Assembly: GCF_005862305.2 (NCBI RefSeq)
Contig: NZ_CP054021.1
Coordinates: 3,885,501 to 3,949,500 of the forward strand
DNA from: Rhizobium indicum
Lineage (GTDB): Bacteria; Pseudomonadota; Alphaproteobacteria; Rhizobiales; Rhizobiaceae
Direction of reading: 5' to 3'
Length of the DNA: 64,000 bases
Position numbers and translations under genes: made by a program. The notes below the pieces were generated by a model that was not told the origin of the DNA, did not search any database, and saw only the letters and a program-made list of their open reading frames with translations. Of this stretch, positions 1 to 8,617 are shown piece by piece. Position 1 is the stretch's first letter. Every line of letters begins with the position of its first letter.

Positions 1-507
1 GCTCTGGTAGATCGCAGCGATTGCCACCGTCACGACGAAGCCGACCAGCTTTTGCGATACGTTGAGAACGAATTCCTGCCAGAAGATCAGATCACGCTGG
101 AGCATGACGCGACGTGGATTGGCCAGGCCGCTCAGAAGCAAGCTGAAACTCAAAGCCAGCATGACGCTTGTCAGCCGGGGCTCGTTATAAAATTCGGCAA
201 TTGGAAAGGCACTGGCGGCAAACAGCAAAGCCAGGATCGCGCTTCTTGTCACGCTCAGCGTCCAAACCGCGCTGAAATGAACTTCGCTCGGGTCCTCGTG
301 GCGGATGAGCGCCTGATTGAGCGAGAGTTCGGTGACGGAACTCAGGATGATCTGGATCGTCGTTGCAATGGCAACGAGACCGAAATCGGACGGTGCGAGG
401 TACCAGGCGAGAACGAAGGTGCTGAGCGCCGAAAGCCCGTTGACGATGGCGCGGGACAGGCTCAGCCACATGCTGCCCTGGATCAGCCGGTCGGTAACAC
501 TGCTCAT
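1..507 (-). CDS. Wzx-type polysaccharide flippase, partial (N-terminal 169 residues)
   Basis: The gene starts at an ATG at 507 and runs off the left edge of the window, so only the first 169 residues are visible. The N-terminus (MSSVTDRLIQGSMWLSLSRA) followed by alternating hydrophobic segments (about residues 14-34, 40-62, 84-102, 112-130, 150-168) fits the polysaccharide-transport / WzxC branch of the MOP exporter family, which flips lipid-linked repeat units across the inner membrane. The motif LAPSDFGLVAIATT after the first helix and the LNQALIRHED segment are typical of this family. It lies 151 bp downstream of the pyruvyltransferase gene and is probably in the same transcription unit. 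The family call is recognition of the fold and motifs; the substrate cannot be told. Confidence 0.8.
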   Translation of the reverse strand, partial: MSSVTDRLIQGSMWLSLSRAIVNGLSALSTFVLAWYLAPSDFGLVAIATTIQIILSSVTELSLNQALIRHEDPSEVHFSAVWTLSVTRSAILALLFAASAFPIAEFYNEPRLTSVMLALSFSLLLSGLANPRRVMLQRDLIFWQEFVLNVSQKLVGFVVTVAIAAIYQS

Positions 508-658
508 GGTCGAACGGCTCCGCACGTCAAGGACACTGACCGTTCAAGCGGGCCAAGCGCCCATCCAAAGTACTTCTCCCCCTTGCGGGAAGAGAGGGTG
601 TCGATGAGTTTAGAAAGGATCATGCCTTATCGCCTCGTCACGAATCGGGTTTGCAGGG

Positions 659-1561
659 TCAAAGGACGCTTGCCGTTTTCTTGGAAAAATCCTGCTTCAG
701 CCGATCCAGTTCCAGCAGCATTCTGTTGTGCGCATTTACCATGGACTCGTCGGAACTTAATTGTCCCGGCTTCTCTGCTACCCGCTGCAGCGTCTTGACC
801 GTTGACCCGAAGACATAATTGCCGGTGAGCTGCCGGATGCGGCGGTGGCGGAACGTTATGTTCTTCAAAAGATAGGTGTTATTCCGTGCCAGTGACGCGC
901 CTGCTTCGACGACGTTTGACGGGCCGATCGGGTCGAAGTCGATCTCCAGATCAAGCGCACTTGCCCAATCGTACCACTTGGCTCGGTTCCCCGGCGCGAT
1001 CGGCCGGATCGCCCGCCAGGGAACGCGTAGCGCGTCTGAGATAATGCAGCCGTGCATCGCCTCGGAGACCACTTTATGCGATGCGCTGATTTCGGTTAGA
1101 ACCTTTTCCACCGGCCAGCGCGGATCGATATAGTGGATGCCGGCGAGATCGCAGACTTTATCCCAGCTGCCGTACATGGCGCTTTCGTAGTGCGGCATGA
1201 AGGACACGGGATAACGTTTTTCGATGCTTTTCGCATCCCAGCAGCTGCGCGTGAGGATGCCCGAATCGCCGATGGCGTAGCTCGGATCAATGCCGAGGAC
1301 CTCGGCGGTCTTCTTTCCGCGCACGAAATAGAAGGTCCAGTTGCCGTCGACTTTCGGCGGGTTGGTGTAGCCGCCATAACCCGAGCCGAAGACGATCTTC
1401 TGCATGTTCGGGTCGAAATTGTCGTAGAGAATCGAGCCGATGCCGAGAAAGAGCTGGCTTTCGTCCTCATCGAAGAAGCCGGGCAGCAGACGCTCCCAGA
1501 GCCAATGGTTCAGTTCGTCGCCAAAATTCTCGTGTTTCCCCCGGTAGGCAAACATCTTCAT
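659..1561 (-). CDS. Polysaccharide pyruvyltransferase family protein (ExoV-like)
   Basis: The 300-residue protein starts at [22 protein letters not shown]. The GxxNxGDEL-like opening and the later [20 protein letters not shown] segment, with its conserved His in the C-terminal domain, are hallmarks of the CsaB/ExoV pyruvyltransferase superfamily, which adds ketal pyruvate from phosphoenolpyruvate to sugars of exopolysaccharides. The frame stays open further upstream, but the ATG at 1561 overlaps the stop of the acetyltransferase gene in an ATGA arrangement, which fixes the start and indicates translational coupling. The length of 300 residues is normal for ExoV-like enzymes. It acts at the cytoplasmic face before flipping. 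The acceptor sugar is unknown. Confidence 0.85.
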   Translation of the reverse strand: MKMFAYRGKHENFGDELNHWLWERLLPGFFDEDESQLFLGIGSILYDNFDPNMQKIVFGSGYGGYTNPPKVDGNWTFYFVRGKKTAEVLGIDPSYAIGDSGILTRSCWDAKSIEKRYPVSFMPHYESAMYGSWDKVCDLAGIHYIDPRWPVEKVLTEISASHKVVSEAMHGCIISDALRVPWRAIRPIAPGNRAKWYDWASALDLEIDFDPIGPSNVVEAGASLARNNTYLLKNITFRHRRIRQLTGNYVFGSTVKTLQRVAEKPGQLSSDESMVNAHNRMLLELDRLKQDFSKKTASVL

Positions 1562-2064
1562 CGTGCTTCTCCAGTCGGCAAGTGCGTCACGATCTGCGAG
1601 ACCGTCTCGTCTTCGCGTGCCATGCGTCCGTAACGCGAAATGATCTTGATATCGCTGCGGATAATCTTTGCCGGATTGCCTGCCACGAGCGAGCGCGGCG
1701 GCACGTTCTTGGTCACCACCGAGCCCGAGCCGATGACACATTCGTCGCCGATTTCGACGCCGGGCAGAATGATGCTGCGGGCGCCGATGAAGCAGCGCTT
1801 GCCGATCCTCGTGTGGAGGTAGAGCCCGCGTGTGAGATCGTGGGTGAGAATCGCAGCCTCAAAGGCGACGTACGTTTCCGCGCCGATATGCAATCCCTTC
1901 GGGTTGGTCTTGTCGAAACGAACGCTCAAGGAAAAGCTTGCCGTCGGATCGATGTCCATTCCCCAGAATTTCGTATAGTAGAGCCATTTGGCCGTCACAA
2001 TGCTGTTCCGCAGCGGCCGAAATACATTCAGTCCCCACTTCGGCTTTTTTCCTGTCTGCACCAT
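1558..2064 (-). CDS. Hexapeptide-repeat acyltransferase (WcaF / colanic acid acetyltransferase type)
   Basis: The 168-residue protein ends in a left-handed beta-helix. Imperfect hexapeptide repeats of the [LIV]-G-x4 type run from about residue 62 to 140 ([40 protein letters not shown] given here in part), followed by the [12 protein letters not shown] closing motif found in WcaF/WbbJ O-acetyltransferases. It presumably transfers acetyl from acetyl-CoA to a sugar of the polysaccharide made by this cluster. The ATG at 2064 overlaps the upstream glycosyltransferase stop by one base (TGATG). An in-frame TTG one codon upstream is less likely. The gene overlaps the pyruvyltransferase start downstream, so the three genes are translationally coupled. 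Confidence 0.85.
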   Translation of the reverse strand: MVQTGKKPKWGLNVFRPLRNSIVTAKWLYYTKFWGMDIDPTASFSLSVRFDKTNPKGLHIGAETYVAFEAAILTHDLTRGLYLHTRIGKRCFIGARSIILPGVEIGDECVIGSGSVVTKNVPPRSLVAGNPAKIIRSDIKIISRYGRMAREDETVSQIVTHLPTGEAR

Positions 2065-3215
2065 CAAGTCCGACCCCGGCTGGAAAATTCATCTAGCACG
2101 GAACTGTAATAGTCCTCGAGCATCCCCGTTTGGCGACGTAAGTCGAAACGCTCGGCCACCAGAAGCGGTGCCCGCGCGCTAAAGGCTGTCCACAGAGCCT
2201 GGTCGTTGAGCAGCCTTCCGACTGCCTCGGCCATTCCCGCGACATCCCGCTCCTCCACGAGATAACCAGTTTTCCCCTCTTCGATCGCTTCGCCCACGCC
2301 TCCCGAGCGAAATGCGACAACCGGGGTGCCGACGGCTTCCGCCTCAAGATTGGCGAGGCCGAAAGCTTCGGCGTGACCATTGTCGAGGGTCACGCTTCCA
2401 TGAAGATAAAGCTCCGCACTGGCGAGCAGGTCTCTTATCTCAGTCTGCGACAGATTTTCATGGATCGTGACGCTTGGCAAGGAACGACGCGCCAGTGCTT
2501 CCATTTCCTCCTTCAAGGGACCCTGGCCGACCATGACGAATTCGACAGGGGTGCCGGCAGCAGCCACACGCGAAAGCGCATCGATCATGAAACGATGGCC
2601 CTTATAGTCGACGAAGCGGGCAATTGAAACCACGAGCCCTTTTTTTCGCGGACGGGGCTCCATTTTGAAGAGATCGAGATCGATACCGATGTGATGGCGA
2701 TAGACACGTTCGGCACGAAAGCCGAGCGCCAGCAGCCGATCGCGGATGAAATCGGAAACGGCGATGTTCCAGCTGTTCCAGCCGGCCATCTCGCTCCGGC
2801 CCTTTGCAAAGAAACGCACCTGATTGAAGCCGCCCGGCTTTTTCGGGTCACCGCGATAGGTGGCGTCGAAGCCGTGGAACGTCGTGACCAGCGGCTTGCC
2901 GGCGGCGCGCGCCAATGGACCGATGACATACCCGTTCTTGCCAAAATGGGCGTGAACGAGATCGGCTTTGCCGATCGCGGGAAAGAGGAAAGGAAGGCCA
3001 ATCTGCGGGATTTTCAGAAGCAGTTCACCGGCCCGTGCAACGGGCGACCGACGGATGTCATGAACCGGAACAGTGGATTTTTTTGTATGGGCCGAAGAAA
3101 TTCGCGAGCCAGCAAGGATTTCAGCTTCGAAAGAACGAAACGCTACCGCCTGGTTGAGAACAAATGCCTGGCTGGCAGGCAAAAATTTTTCCACATAAAT
3201 AACGGCTTTTTTCAT
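2064..3215 (-). CDS. Glycosyltransferase family 4 (GT-B fold)
   Basis: The 383-residue protein begins MKKAVIYVEKFLPASQAFVL. The N-terminal GT-B domain carries LVHAHFGKNGYVIGPLARAAG and TTFHGFDATYRGD. The C-terminal domain has VSIARFVDYKGHRFMIDAL, with the Lys-Gly-His typical of GT4 nucleotide-sugar binding, and HAEAFGLANLEAEAVGTPVV, which is the EX7E retaining motif. It probably adds a sugar to a lipid-linked oligosaccharide in the cytoplasm. It overlaps the acetyltransferase start by one base. The next gene upstream, the GH10 glycanase, ends 31 bp away on the same strand. Donor and acceptor are not predictable from sequence. Confidence 0.9.
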   Translation of the reverse strand: MKKAVIYVEKFLPASQAFVLNQAVAFRSFEAEILAGSRISSAHTKKSTVPVHDIRRSPVARAGELLLKIPQIGLPFLFPAIGKADLVHAHFGKNGYVIGPLARAAGKPLVTTFHGFDATYRGDPKKPGGFNQVRFFAKGRSEMAGWNSWNIAVSDFIRDRLLALGFRAERVYRHHIGIDLDLFKMEPRPRKKGLVVSIARFVDYKGHRFMIDALSRVAAAGTPVEFVMVGQGPLKEEMEALARRSLPSVTIHENLSQTEIRDLLASAELYLHGSVTLDNGHAEAFGLANLEAEAVGTPVVAFRSGGVGEAIEEGKTGYLVEERDVAGMAEAVGRLLNDQALWTAFSARAPLLVAERFDLRRQTGMLEDYYSSVLDEFSSRGRT

Positions 3216-3246
3216 GAATCTGTTTGCGTCTCCGTTGTCTTGCGCA

Positions 3247-4320
3247 TCACATCGCCTCTATTGCCCGCCGGATACCGTCAACCGCACTTCTTGGCGCATT
3301 GTTTTCGTCGTAAAGATTAACGCGCTTCGTGCAAGCCGCAGCGGGATCGGTCGCTTTCTCATCGGGCTCGCCGTATTTTTCCGACATGCCCCATACCGTC
3401 ACGCCTTTCAAGTCACCATGTTCGGCGGCAACGGTAATCACGTCACCGAAAATATCGGCGTAGGATGCCGGCGTGAAGGCTTTGTCGCGGTTCAGGAAGT
3501 GGCAAGACGCATCCAGCTCGGTGATGAAAACGCCGACACCCATGTCCTTCAGCGCCGCGCAAAAGCGCCCCATTCCTTCCGGATCGATCCGGTCGAGGCC
3601 GGGGCGGAAATGCGCCTGCAGCCCCACCGCATTGATCGGCGTTTTTTTGGCGACGAGGTCCTCGACGATTTTCAGGATGCGCGCGCGCTTCTGTTCGAAC
3701 ACGTCGGATTTTTTCTCCAGATGCGTTTCGTTGAGCACCAGCGTCGCGCCCGGATTGGCCTGGTGCGCCATGTCGAAACTCATACGGATATAATCGTCGC
3801 CAAGAAGGCGTCGGAAAACACAATCCCGCAGATCCGGTGCATCATACTCCAACGGTTCGTTCACTACATCCCATGCATCGATCGAGTTCTTATAGCGAGT
3901 GACAACCTGTTTTATATGACGGTTCATCGCCGCCTGAATGGTCTTTGCGTCGGTGATGTCCGAGACCCAGCCCGGGACGCGATACCAGATCAGCGTGTGG
4001 CCATAAACCCTCATGTTGTTTTTGCGTGCAAATGCAACCATGCGGTCGGCGCTGCCGAAGCTGAAAACACCGGGTCTCTTTTCCGTCGAATTCCACTTCA
4101 GCTCGTTTCGTGGCGTTATTGAATTGACGTTGTCGATGTAGATCTCGGCAGCAATTGGATCGTTGATGTTTTGCAGGTCGATTGCCGATCCGAATCGGAA
4201 CGACTTCCTGTCGGCAAGGACGCGCAGCCCTGCAGCGGCAGGCACCTGTGCCAGGGCCTGGCCCGTACGGACGTACAACAGAGCGAGCGGAACCGAGGCG
4301 AGGAAACGTCTTCTATTCAT
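3247..4320 (-). CDS. Secreted GH10 glycoside hydrolase (endo-1,4-beta-xylanase family)
   Basis: The 357-residue protein has a twin-arginine-like signal (MNRRRFLASVPLALLYVRTG, likely cut near residue 25) and a complete GH10 barrel. Visible family motifs are WNSTEKRPGVFSF, GHTLIWYRVPGW, WDVVNEPLEYD with the acid/base Glu155, LQAHFRPGLDRID, and VFITELDAS with the nucleophile Glu268. The ATG at 4320 is preferred over an in-frame GTG at 4332 because the twin-arginine motif directly follows it and a GAGAG stretch lies upstream. The enzyme hydrolyses beta-1,4-xylan-like backbones. In a polysaccharide operon it may instead trim or release the cell's own polymer or act on plant wall. It seems to be the first gene of the minus-strand unit running to the flippase. 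Confidence 0.92.
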   Translation of the reverse strand: MNRRRFLASVPLALLYVRTGQALAQVPAAAGLRVLADRKSFRFGSAIDLQNINDPIAAEIYIDNVNSITPRNELKWNSTEKRPGVFSFGSADRMVAFARKNNMRVYGHTLIWYRVPGWVSDITDAKTIQAAMNRHIKQVVTRYKNSIDAWDVVNEPLEYDAPDLRDCVFRRLLGDDYIRMSFDMAHQANPGATLVLNETHLEKKSDVFEQKRARILKIVEDLVAKKTPINAVGLQAHFRPGLDRIDPEGMGRFCAALKDMGVGVFITELDASCHFLNRDKAFTPASYADIFGDVITVAAEHGDLKGVTVWGMSEKYGEPDEKATDPAAACTKRVNLYDENNAPRSAVDGIRRAIEAM

Positions 4321-4522
4321 TCTATCTCTCACTGTTAGCTTTTTTCATGTCCGCGGTGGAATTTGAAAGGCCGGACTCGTCGGCACCGACCCATGAGATT
4401 CGCGTTCAATTCAGCAGAGTAATACAACCTAAAATATACTTTCCCCGCAGGGGATATTGTTGGTGTCTGCTAGACTTTTCAGCATATTCCAAGATATAAA
4501 CCGCTCGGGGAGGGCGCTCGTG

Positions 4523-4897
4523 ATGGAAGATTGGTCCAGCTATCTGATGAGCTATTTTCATATGGCATTTCAAAATGCCGTTTTTTTTATGGCGACCGTT
4601 CGAAGCGGTCTGTCTCTTCTCGATGACTGGCAGTTCTCGGTCCTTGCTCTCGGCATCATCGGCATCATTTTCCTCCCGTTCGCAGCGCTGGTCAGAATGT
4701 CGTGGCGGTTGCGCCGATCGGAGGTCGTCATTCGCTCGCTGAACGAAGACCTTGCTCAAGTCACGCAGGACCTCAATGTCGAGCGTGTCTGGCGTCTGGC
4801 GGGTGGGGACAGCACCGAACGGCCGAGTGCGGACAGTTTGAAAGAGCTCTACAAGATAATGGCCAGACATCACGACGATGCGAGTCACATGGCGTGA
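4523..4897 (+). CDS. Small single-pass membrane protein with coiled-coil tail, unrecognised
   Basis: The 124-residue protein starts at MEDWSSYLMSYFHMAF. The start was chosen for the GGGGAGGG sequence 8-9 bp upstream; the frame is open 66 bp further. A hydrophobic segment (about residues 37-57, FSVLALGIIGIIFLPFAALV) is followed by a basic stretch WRLRRSE and a predicted helical region EVVIRSLNEDLAQVTQDLNVERVWRL that could form a coiled coil. The gene is divergent from the GH10 gene, and its 3' end nearly meets the convergent minus-strand membrane protein. No family was recognised. It could be a cluster-specific accessory or scaffold protein, but this is only inference from position. Confidence 0.6.
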   Translation: MEDWSSYLMSYFHMAFQNAVFFMATVRSGLSLLDDWQFSVLALGIIGIIFLPFAALVRMSWRLRRSEVVIRSLNEDLAQVTQDLNVERVWRLAGGDSTERPSADSLKELYKIMARHHDDASHMA

Positions 4898-4927
4898 TCA
4901 GTCCGTGCATGGCATGAAGCCGAAGAC

Positions 4928-5941
4928 CTAATGCCGATGTTCCTGACTTTCAGCCGGCGTTTCGGTATGGGGAGGTTTGGAGACTGATTCCGGTTGCGCG
5001 CTGTCGATCTCGACTGCGGGGTCCGGCAACGGCAGCCATCTTCTGCCGGAAAAATAATTTCTGGTACTTTTCTGAGGTCCTGAAGTCGCATCCAGCGAGA
5101 GCGTGAAGTTGTAATTCCCGGGATTGAGTACCTCGCGGGTGAAGCCGATACTGGCTCCGAAGCCGTCTTCCTTGATGTCCTTCAGATTCTTGATCGCGTT
5201 CAGGGTCTCGTGAAAATCGAGCCATTGCGGTTGCTGCAGCATGATTTCGAAAATTCGCAGAATGCCGGGATCGAGCTGGCCATTTTCATCGGTCTCGGGA
5301 TTGATGATTTTCACGCGCATATTGTTGATCGTGCCGGCGGCGTTGCCGCGAACGATGACGAAGATAGAGCTCGGGAGCTGATCCTTCTCCCGCTTGCCGC
5401 TCTGCTCGAAAAAGCATTCAAATGTATCGGCGTTGAAACTTGCCGCCGCCCAGTCGCTGGTTTCGATGCCGGCATTGCGCAGCGCCGCACACATTGCGGC
5501 GCCGGATATCCGCCATGTCCGCAGGAAAGTCGACGCGGTCTGTACCATCGGCGGTTCGATGATATGCAATGGAAGCGTGAAGGTGGCCGGTGGTGTGGGG
5601 CGGGGAAGGGCTTTGGGGGGAGGCGGTCTGACCTCCTGGGGAAAGAGATCGAAGCCAAAATAATGTCCAACCGTCTTTAGGTGTTTCATGTTGTTGGAAA
5701 GCAGCACCGTTCCCATGACCAGCGAGAGGGAAATCGTCAGCAGCAACCAGAAGACCACGGGAACCCGCGGTTTCCCCACCGGCTGTTTCGCATATGCGGA
5801 CGACGAATTATCGGGCAAGCTTGTCTTCTCCGGCGCGCGAGAAGGGGTTTCGATCGAGCTGTCTAAATCCAGCAGTATACATTTATCCGTTAAATATCTT
5901 TGGCTTCTTGTCGGCAATTGGGCACCTTTGTGCCTCGTCAT
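4928..5941 (-). CDS. Unrecognised membrane-anchored protein with Pro-rich linker and periplasmic domain
   Basis: From the ATG at 5941 the product is 337 residues. A single transmembrane segment (VPVVFWLLLTISLSLVMGTV, about residues 60-80) follows a polar N-terminus. Then come a Pro-rich linker (PPPPKALPRPTPPATF) and a globular domain of about 220 residues rich in aromatic and acidic residues, probably periplasmic. No catalytic motif was recognised. The N-terminus is uncertain: the open frame extends to 6190, but that part and the first residues from 5941 lie antisense to a methyltransferase remnant, there is no clear ribosome-binding site at 5941, and the true start may be a TTG nearer 5917. 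Position beside the polysaccharide cluster suggests an envelope role, without proof. Confidence 0.55.
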   Translation of the reverse strand: MTRHKGAQLPTRSQRYLTDKCILLDLDSSIETPSRAPEKTSLPDNSSSAYAKQPVGKPRVPVVFWLLLTISLSLVMGTVLLSNNMKHLKTVGHYFGFDLFPQEVRPPPPKALPRPTPPATFTLPLHIIEPPMVQTASTFLRTWRISGAAMCAALRNAGIETSDWAAASFNADTFECFFEQSGKREKDQLPSSIFVIVRGNAAGTINNMRVKIINPETDENGQLDPGILRIFEIMLQQPQWLDFHETLNAIKNLKDIKEDGFGASIGFTREVLNPGNYNFTLSLDATSGPQKSTRNYFSGRRWLPLPDPAVEIDSAQPESVSKPPHTETPAESQEHRH

Positions 5942-6143
5942 TGGGCATATCAAGTTCTGGTGGAAAAACACGCTGAGCACGCTGCTGCTGGATGCCGGCT
6001 TCGACAATGTTCGTTTTGAGTATGTCGGAAGAATTCCCGTTTTCGCCAAGTCGATGATCGCCGTTGCGCAAAAACCTCTCAGAGAGGGTGTTGCAGCGGC
6101 AGTGATTTCGGATAGCATTCGCTGGCTGCGAGGTGCGCGATAG
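5886..6143 (+). pseudogene. 3' remnant of a class I SAM-dependent methyltransferase gene
   Basis: The plus-strand frame ending at the TAG at 6141-6143 encodes about 85 residues with the C-terminal signature of sugar/ubiquinone-type methyltransferases found in rhizobial polysaccharide clusters: GHIKFWWKNTLSTLL, LLDAGFDNVRF, and VGRIPVFAKSMIAVAQKP. In intact relatives the Rossmann domain with the SAM-binding GxGxG precedes this; here the upstream frame (5688-5885) has no resemblance and is antisense to the neighbouring membrane-protein gene. The gene has therefore lost its 5' two thirds. The assignment rests on recognising the conserved tail; a protein search with the last 85 residues would settle it. 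Confidence 0.6.
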
Positions 6144-6314
6144 AGAACGCAGGTGCACCCGCGCCAAATGGCGCTGCTGCGATAATCCACAGGTTGTTTT
6201 TACTGTGTGCGCTGCTGAAAAAAATCCTTACGAAATATTTACTTTTAGTTGCATTCTTGCTTAAACTCTCCATTATACAGCCGGGCGTGCTGATAAAGCG
6301 GGAGACTTATTCAC

Positions 6315-6740
6315 ATGAAGGCTAAATCGCCGAATTCGATTGACGTCTATGTTGGCAACCGCGTGCGCGTTCGGCGAAAGACGCTCGGGATGACTCAGAA
6401 CGGCTTGGCCGAACTTCTGGGTATTACCTTCCAGCAGATCCAGAAATACGAAAAGGGAACGAATAGAATAGGCGCCAGCCGTCTTCAGCGCATATCCGAG
6501 ATTCTTCGTGTGCCCGTCGGCTTTTTCTTCGAGAACGGCGGCTCCGGACCGATCGACGGCGCGACGAATGAATTGAACAGCTTTTTGTCCTCGAAGGAGG
6601 GGCTGGCGCTTAACAAGGCATTCATCGCCATCGAAGACCCGAATATCAGGCAAAAGCTGGTGGCGTTGGCCAAAAGCCTGGCAGTCGCGGGATTGCCTGA
6701 CAGCGACAGTGAGCTGCAGGATTCGGTTGTGAACAGCTGA
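6315..6740 (+). CDS. XRE-family HTH transcriptional regulator (PraR-like)
   Basis: The 141-residue protein has a Cro/C1-type helix-turn-helix at about residues 10-68: VGNRVRVRRKTLGMTQNGLAEL, then GITFQQIQKYEKGTNRIGAS. This is the core seen in rhizobial PraR and other small alphaproteobacterial regulators that sense population or symbiotic state. The C-terminal half (residues 75-141) is a less conserved helical region probably used for dimerisation. It is the first gene of the YcaO-TfuA locus and lies 9 bp before the SARP-like gene, so the two are probably cotranscribed. The 170-bp region upstream (6144-6314) is A+T-rich with T-tracts and probably contains the promoter. The family is certain; the target genes are inferred to be the adjacent locus. 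Confidence 0.9.
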   Translation: MKAKSPNSIDVYVGNRVRVRRKTLGMTQNGLAELLGITFQQIQKYEKGTNRIGASRLQRISEILRVPVGFFFENGGSGPIDGATNELNSFLSSKEGLALNKAFIAIEDPNIRQKLVALAKSLAVAGLPDSDSELQDSVVNS

Positions 6741-6749
6741 GGACGGATC

Positions 6750-8597
6750 GTGCTCCACCTGCAGACATTCGGCGATCTGCGGTTGATCGAGACGACTGGC
6801 GACCCGGTTCGCTATCCGATCAAGGGCCTGTTGATGATGGCCCATCTCTATGCCGGCGCGAGCCATGAACTCAGCCGCTATGAATTGGCTCAGTTTCTAT
6901 GGAATGACGTCGAACCCGAGCTGGCGCGGCTCAATCTGCGCAAGCTGCTTTCCCGCATCCGCGAGACAGACGGCGGACGCGCCGAAATTCCCTTCGATTT
7001 CACCGCCACCACGGTTCGCCTCAACACGCAGGCGGTTTCCAGCGATCTGGATATTTTTCGCGCCGGCGGTTCGCCGCTGGAGCGGCTGAACGCGATCGCC
7101 GAACTGACCCAGCGTGGGTTCATCGGAAATATCAAACCAGCGACAAAGCTGATAGACGCCTGGATCAGAGCGCAACGGGACGCCCAGGCGCTGCAATTGC
7201 GGCAGGCATTGCTGGATGCGTTGCCGGATGCGCAAAAGCCCGGCGCTGCGCGCTCCATTTCCGGCGCCGCCCTGCAGATCCTCGAACGGGATCCGAATGA
7301 CGAGCAGGTGAGGGCCTTGCTGCACCGGCTATCCGGCGGTTCGTCCCTCAGCGAGAGATTGCCGAACGGCGACGGCCATGCCAGGGTGCAGGTTAAGCGT
7401 TCCGAGGCCGGCGGTGAGACAACTGCGGACATCGAACGCGTATCGCAGGCGCCGCTGATCCTACCTCGGCTGGTGCTGCTTCCCCCGACATCGAAACATG
7501 CCGATGCCGGGCTTGCGCTTGCCAACGCCCTGATCGAAGACGTGACGATCGAACTCTGCGCGCTCCGAAACATTTCCATCGTAGCGCCCCATACGGCCGG
7601 CCAGATCCGCCGCGACTCCGAGAAGGCTGCCGTGGTCGCCCGTCACTCGATCGCCTATCTTCTGGATACACGGCTTTCCGAAGAGGGATTGTTCGCGCAG
7701 CTGGTTTATTTTCCCACGGACGAGATCATCTGGGCCAATCGCTTTACGATGACGCCCGATATATTGCCGCGTCAGAGACGGCTGATCGCGCAGCAATTGA
7801 CCATGTCGGTGGCCCGCGAGCTGGCTGAAAACGAGGAAGAGCGCTTACGCTTCGAAGCCAATCCTGAGGCCTATCACGCCTATCTGGTCGGCTCGAGCCT
7901 GATGAGCAAATTGACATTGCCGCATATCCGCCGGGCCCGAAAAGCTTTCAAGCAGTCGCTGTCGCATAAGGCGGATTTCTCTCCGTCATTTACCGGGCTG
8001 GCGAGAACTTTCACCAGCGAGTGGCTCGTGACGGCGCAGGGAAACAATGAGCTGCTGCATCTGGCGGAGGAGAACGCGCTTCGGGCCATCGAGCGGGACC
8101 CGGCATCGGCGGCGGGCCATCGCGAGCTTGGCGTCACCAAACTCTATCTCGGCGATGTCGATGCCAGTGTCGCAGCACTTGATCTGGCGGAACAACTCAG
8201 CCCGCATTTTGCCGATGTCATCTACAGCCATGCCGACACGCTCGTGCATGCGTCCCGCCCCGGCGACGCGCTCGCCAAGATCAGAAGAGCGATTTCGCTC
8301 AATCCGATCGCGCCTGACGCCTACCTCTGGTGCGCTGCGGGAGCGAGCTTCTTCCTGGAACAGTACGAGGATGCCATCGCCTATGTTGAGGCGATGAAAG
8401 ACAAAGCGCCGGCCCATCGCATCGCCGCGGCCAGTTGCGCAATGATCGGCGATCGAAAACGGGCGCTATTCCATCGGCAACGAGCCGAAAGCATCAACCC
8501 GGTCTTCGACGTCGAGAAGTGGCTCGCCATCGTTCCCTTCAAGGAAGATTGGCAAAAAGAGCTTTATCGAGAGGGCCTGCTGAAGGCCGGTTTTTAA
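6750..8597 (+). CDS. SARP-like transcriptional activator with TolB-like and TPR domains
   Basis: The 615-residue protein starts at a GTG with GAGGA 7 bp upstream. Residues 1-100 form a winged-helix OmpR/SARP-type DNA-binding domain (LQTFGDLRLIETTGDPVRYP, then YELAQFLWNDVEPELARLNLRKLLSRIRE). It is followed by a bacterial transcriptional activation-like helical domain (to about 200), a linker, a TolB/FlgO-like domain (about 240-370, RLVLLPPTSKHADAGLALAN), and TPR-like helices to the C-terminus. The last two domains match, in order and pattern, those of the class III cyclases at 23130 and 29093 in this window; only the input domain differs. There is no transmembrane segment, so it is cytoplasmic. 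It probably activates the YcaO-TfuA genes 20 bp downstream. The signal it senses is unknown. Confidence 0.82.
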   Translation: MLHLQTFGDLRLIETTGDPVRYPIKGLLMMAHLYAGASHELSRYELAQFLWNDVEPELARLNLRKLLSRIRETDGGRAEIPFDFTATTVRLNTQAVSSDLDIFRAGGSPLERLNAIAELTQRGFIGNIKPATKLIDAWIRAQRDAQALQLRQALLDALPDAQKPGAARSISGAALQILERDPNDEQVRALLHRLSGGSSLSERLPNGDGHARVQVKRSEAGGETTADIERVSQAPLILPRLVLLPPTSKHADAGLALANALIEDVTIELCALRNISIVAPHTAGQIRRDSEKAAVVARHSIAYLLDTRLSEEGLFAQLVYFPTDEIIWANRFTMTPDILPRQRRLIAQQLTMSVARELAENEEERLRFEANPEAYHAYLVGSSLMSKLTLPHIRRARKAFKQSLSHKADFSPSFTGLARTFTSEWLVTAQGNNELLHLAEENALRAIERDPASAAGHRELGVTKLYLGDVDASVAALDLAEQLSPHFADVIYSHADTLVHASRPGDALAKIRRAISLNPIAPDAYLWCAAGASFFLEQYEDAIAYVEAMKDKAPAHRIAAASCAMIGDRKRALFHRQRAESINPVFDVEKWLAIVPFKEDWQKELYREGLLKAGF

Positions 8598-8617
8598 CAA
8601 TAGCTGAGGGGCATTAC

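Noticed and set aside
1133..1633. 166-codon plus-strand frame
   Set aside because: Exact antisense of the pyruvyltransferase gene; high-G+C DNA gives long open antisense frames.
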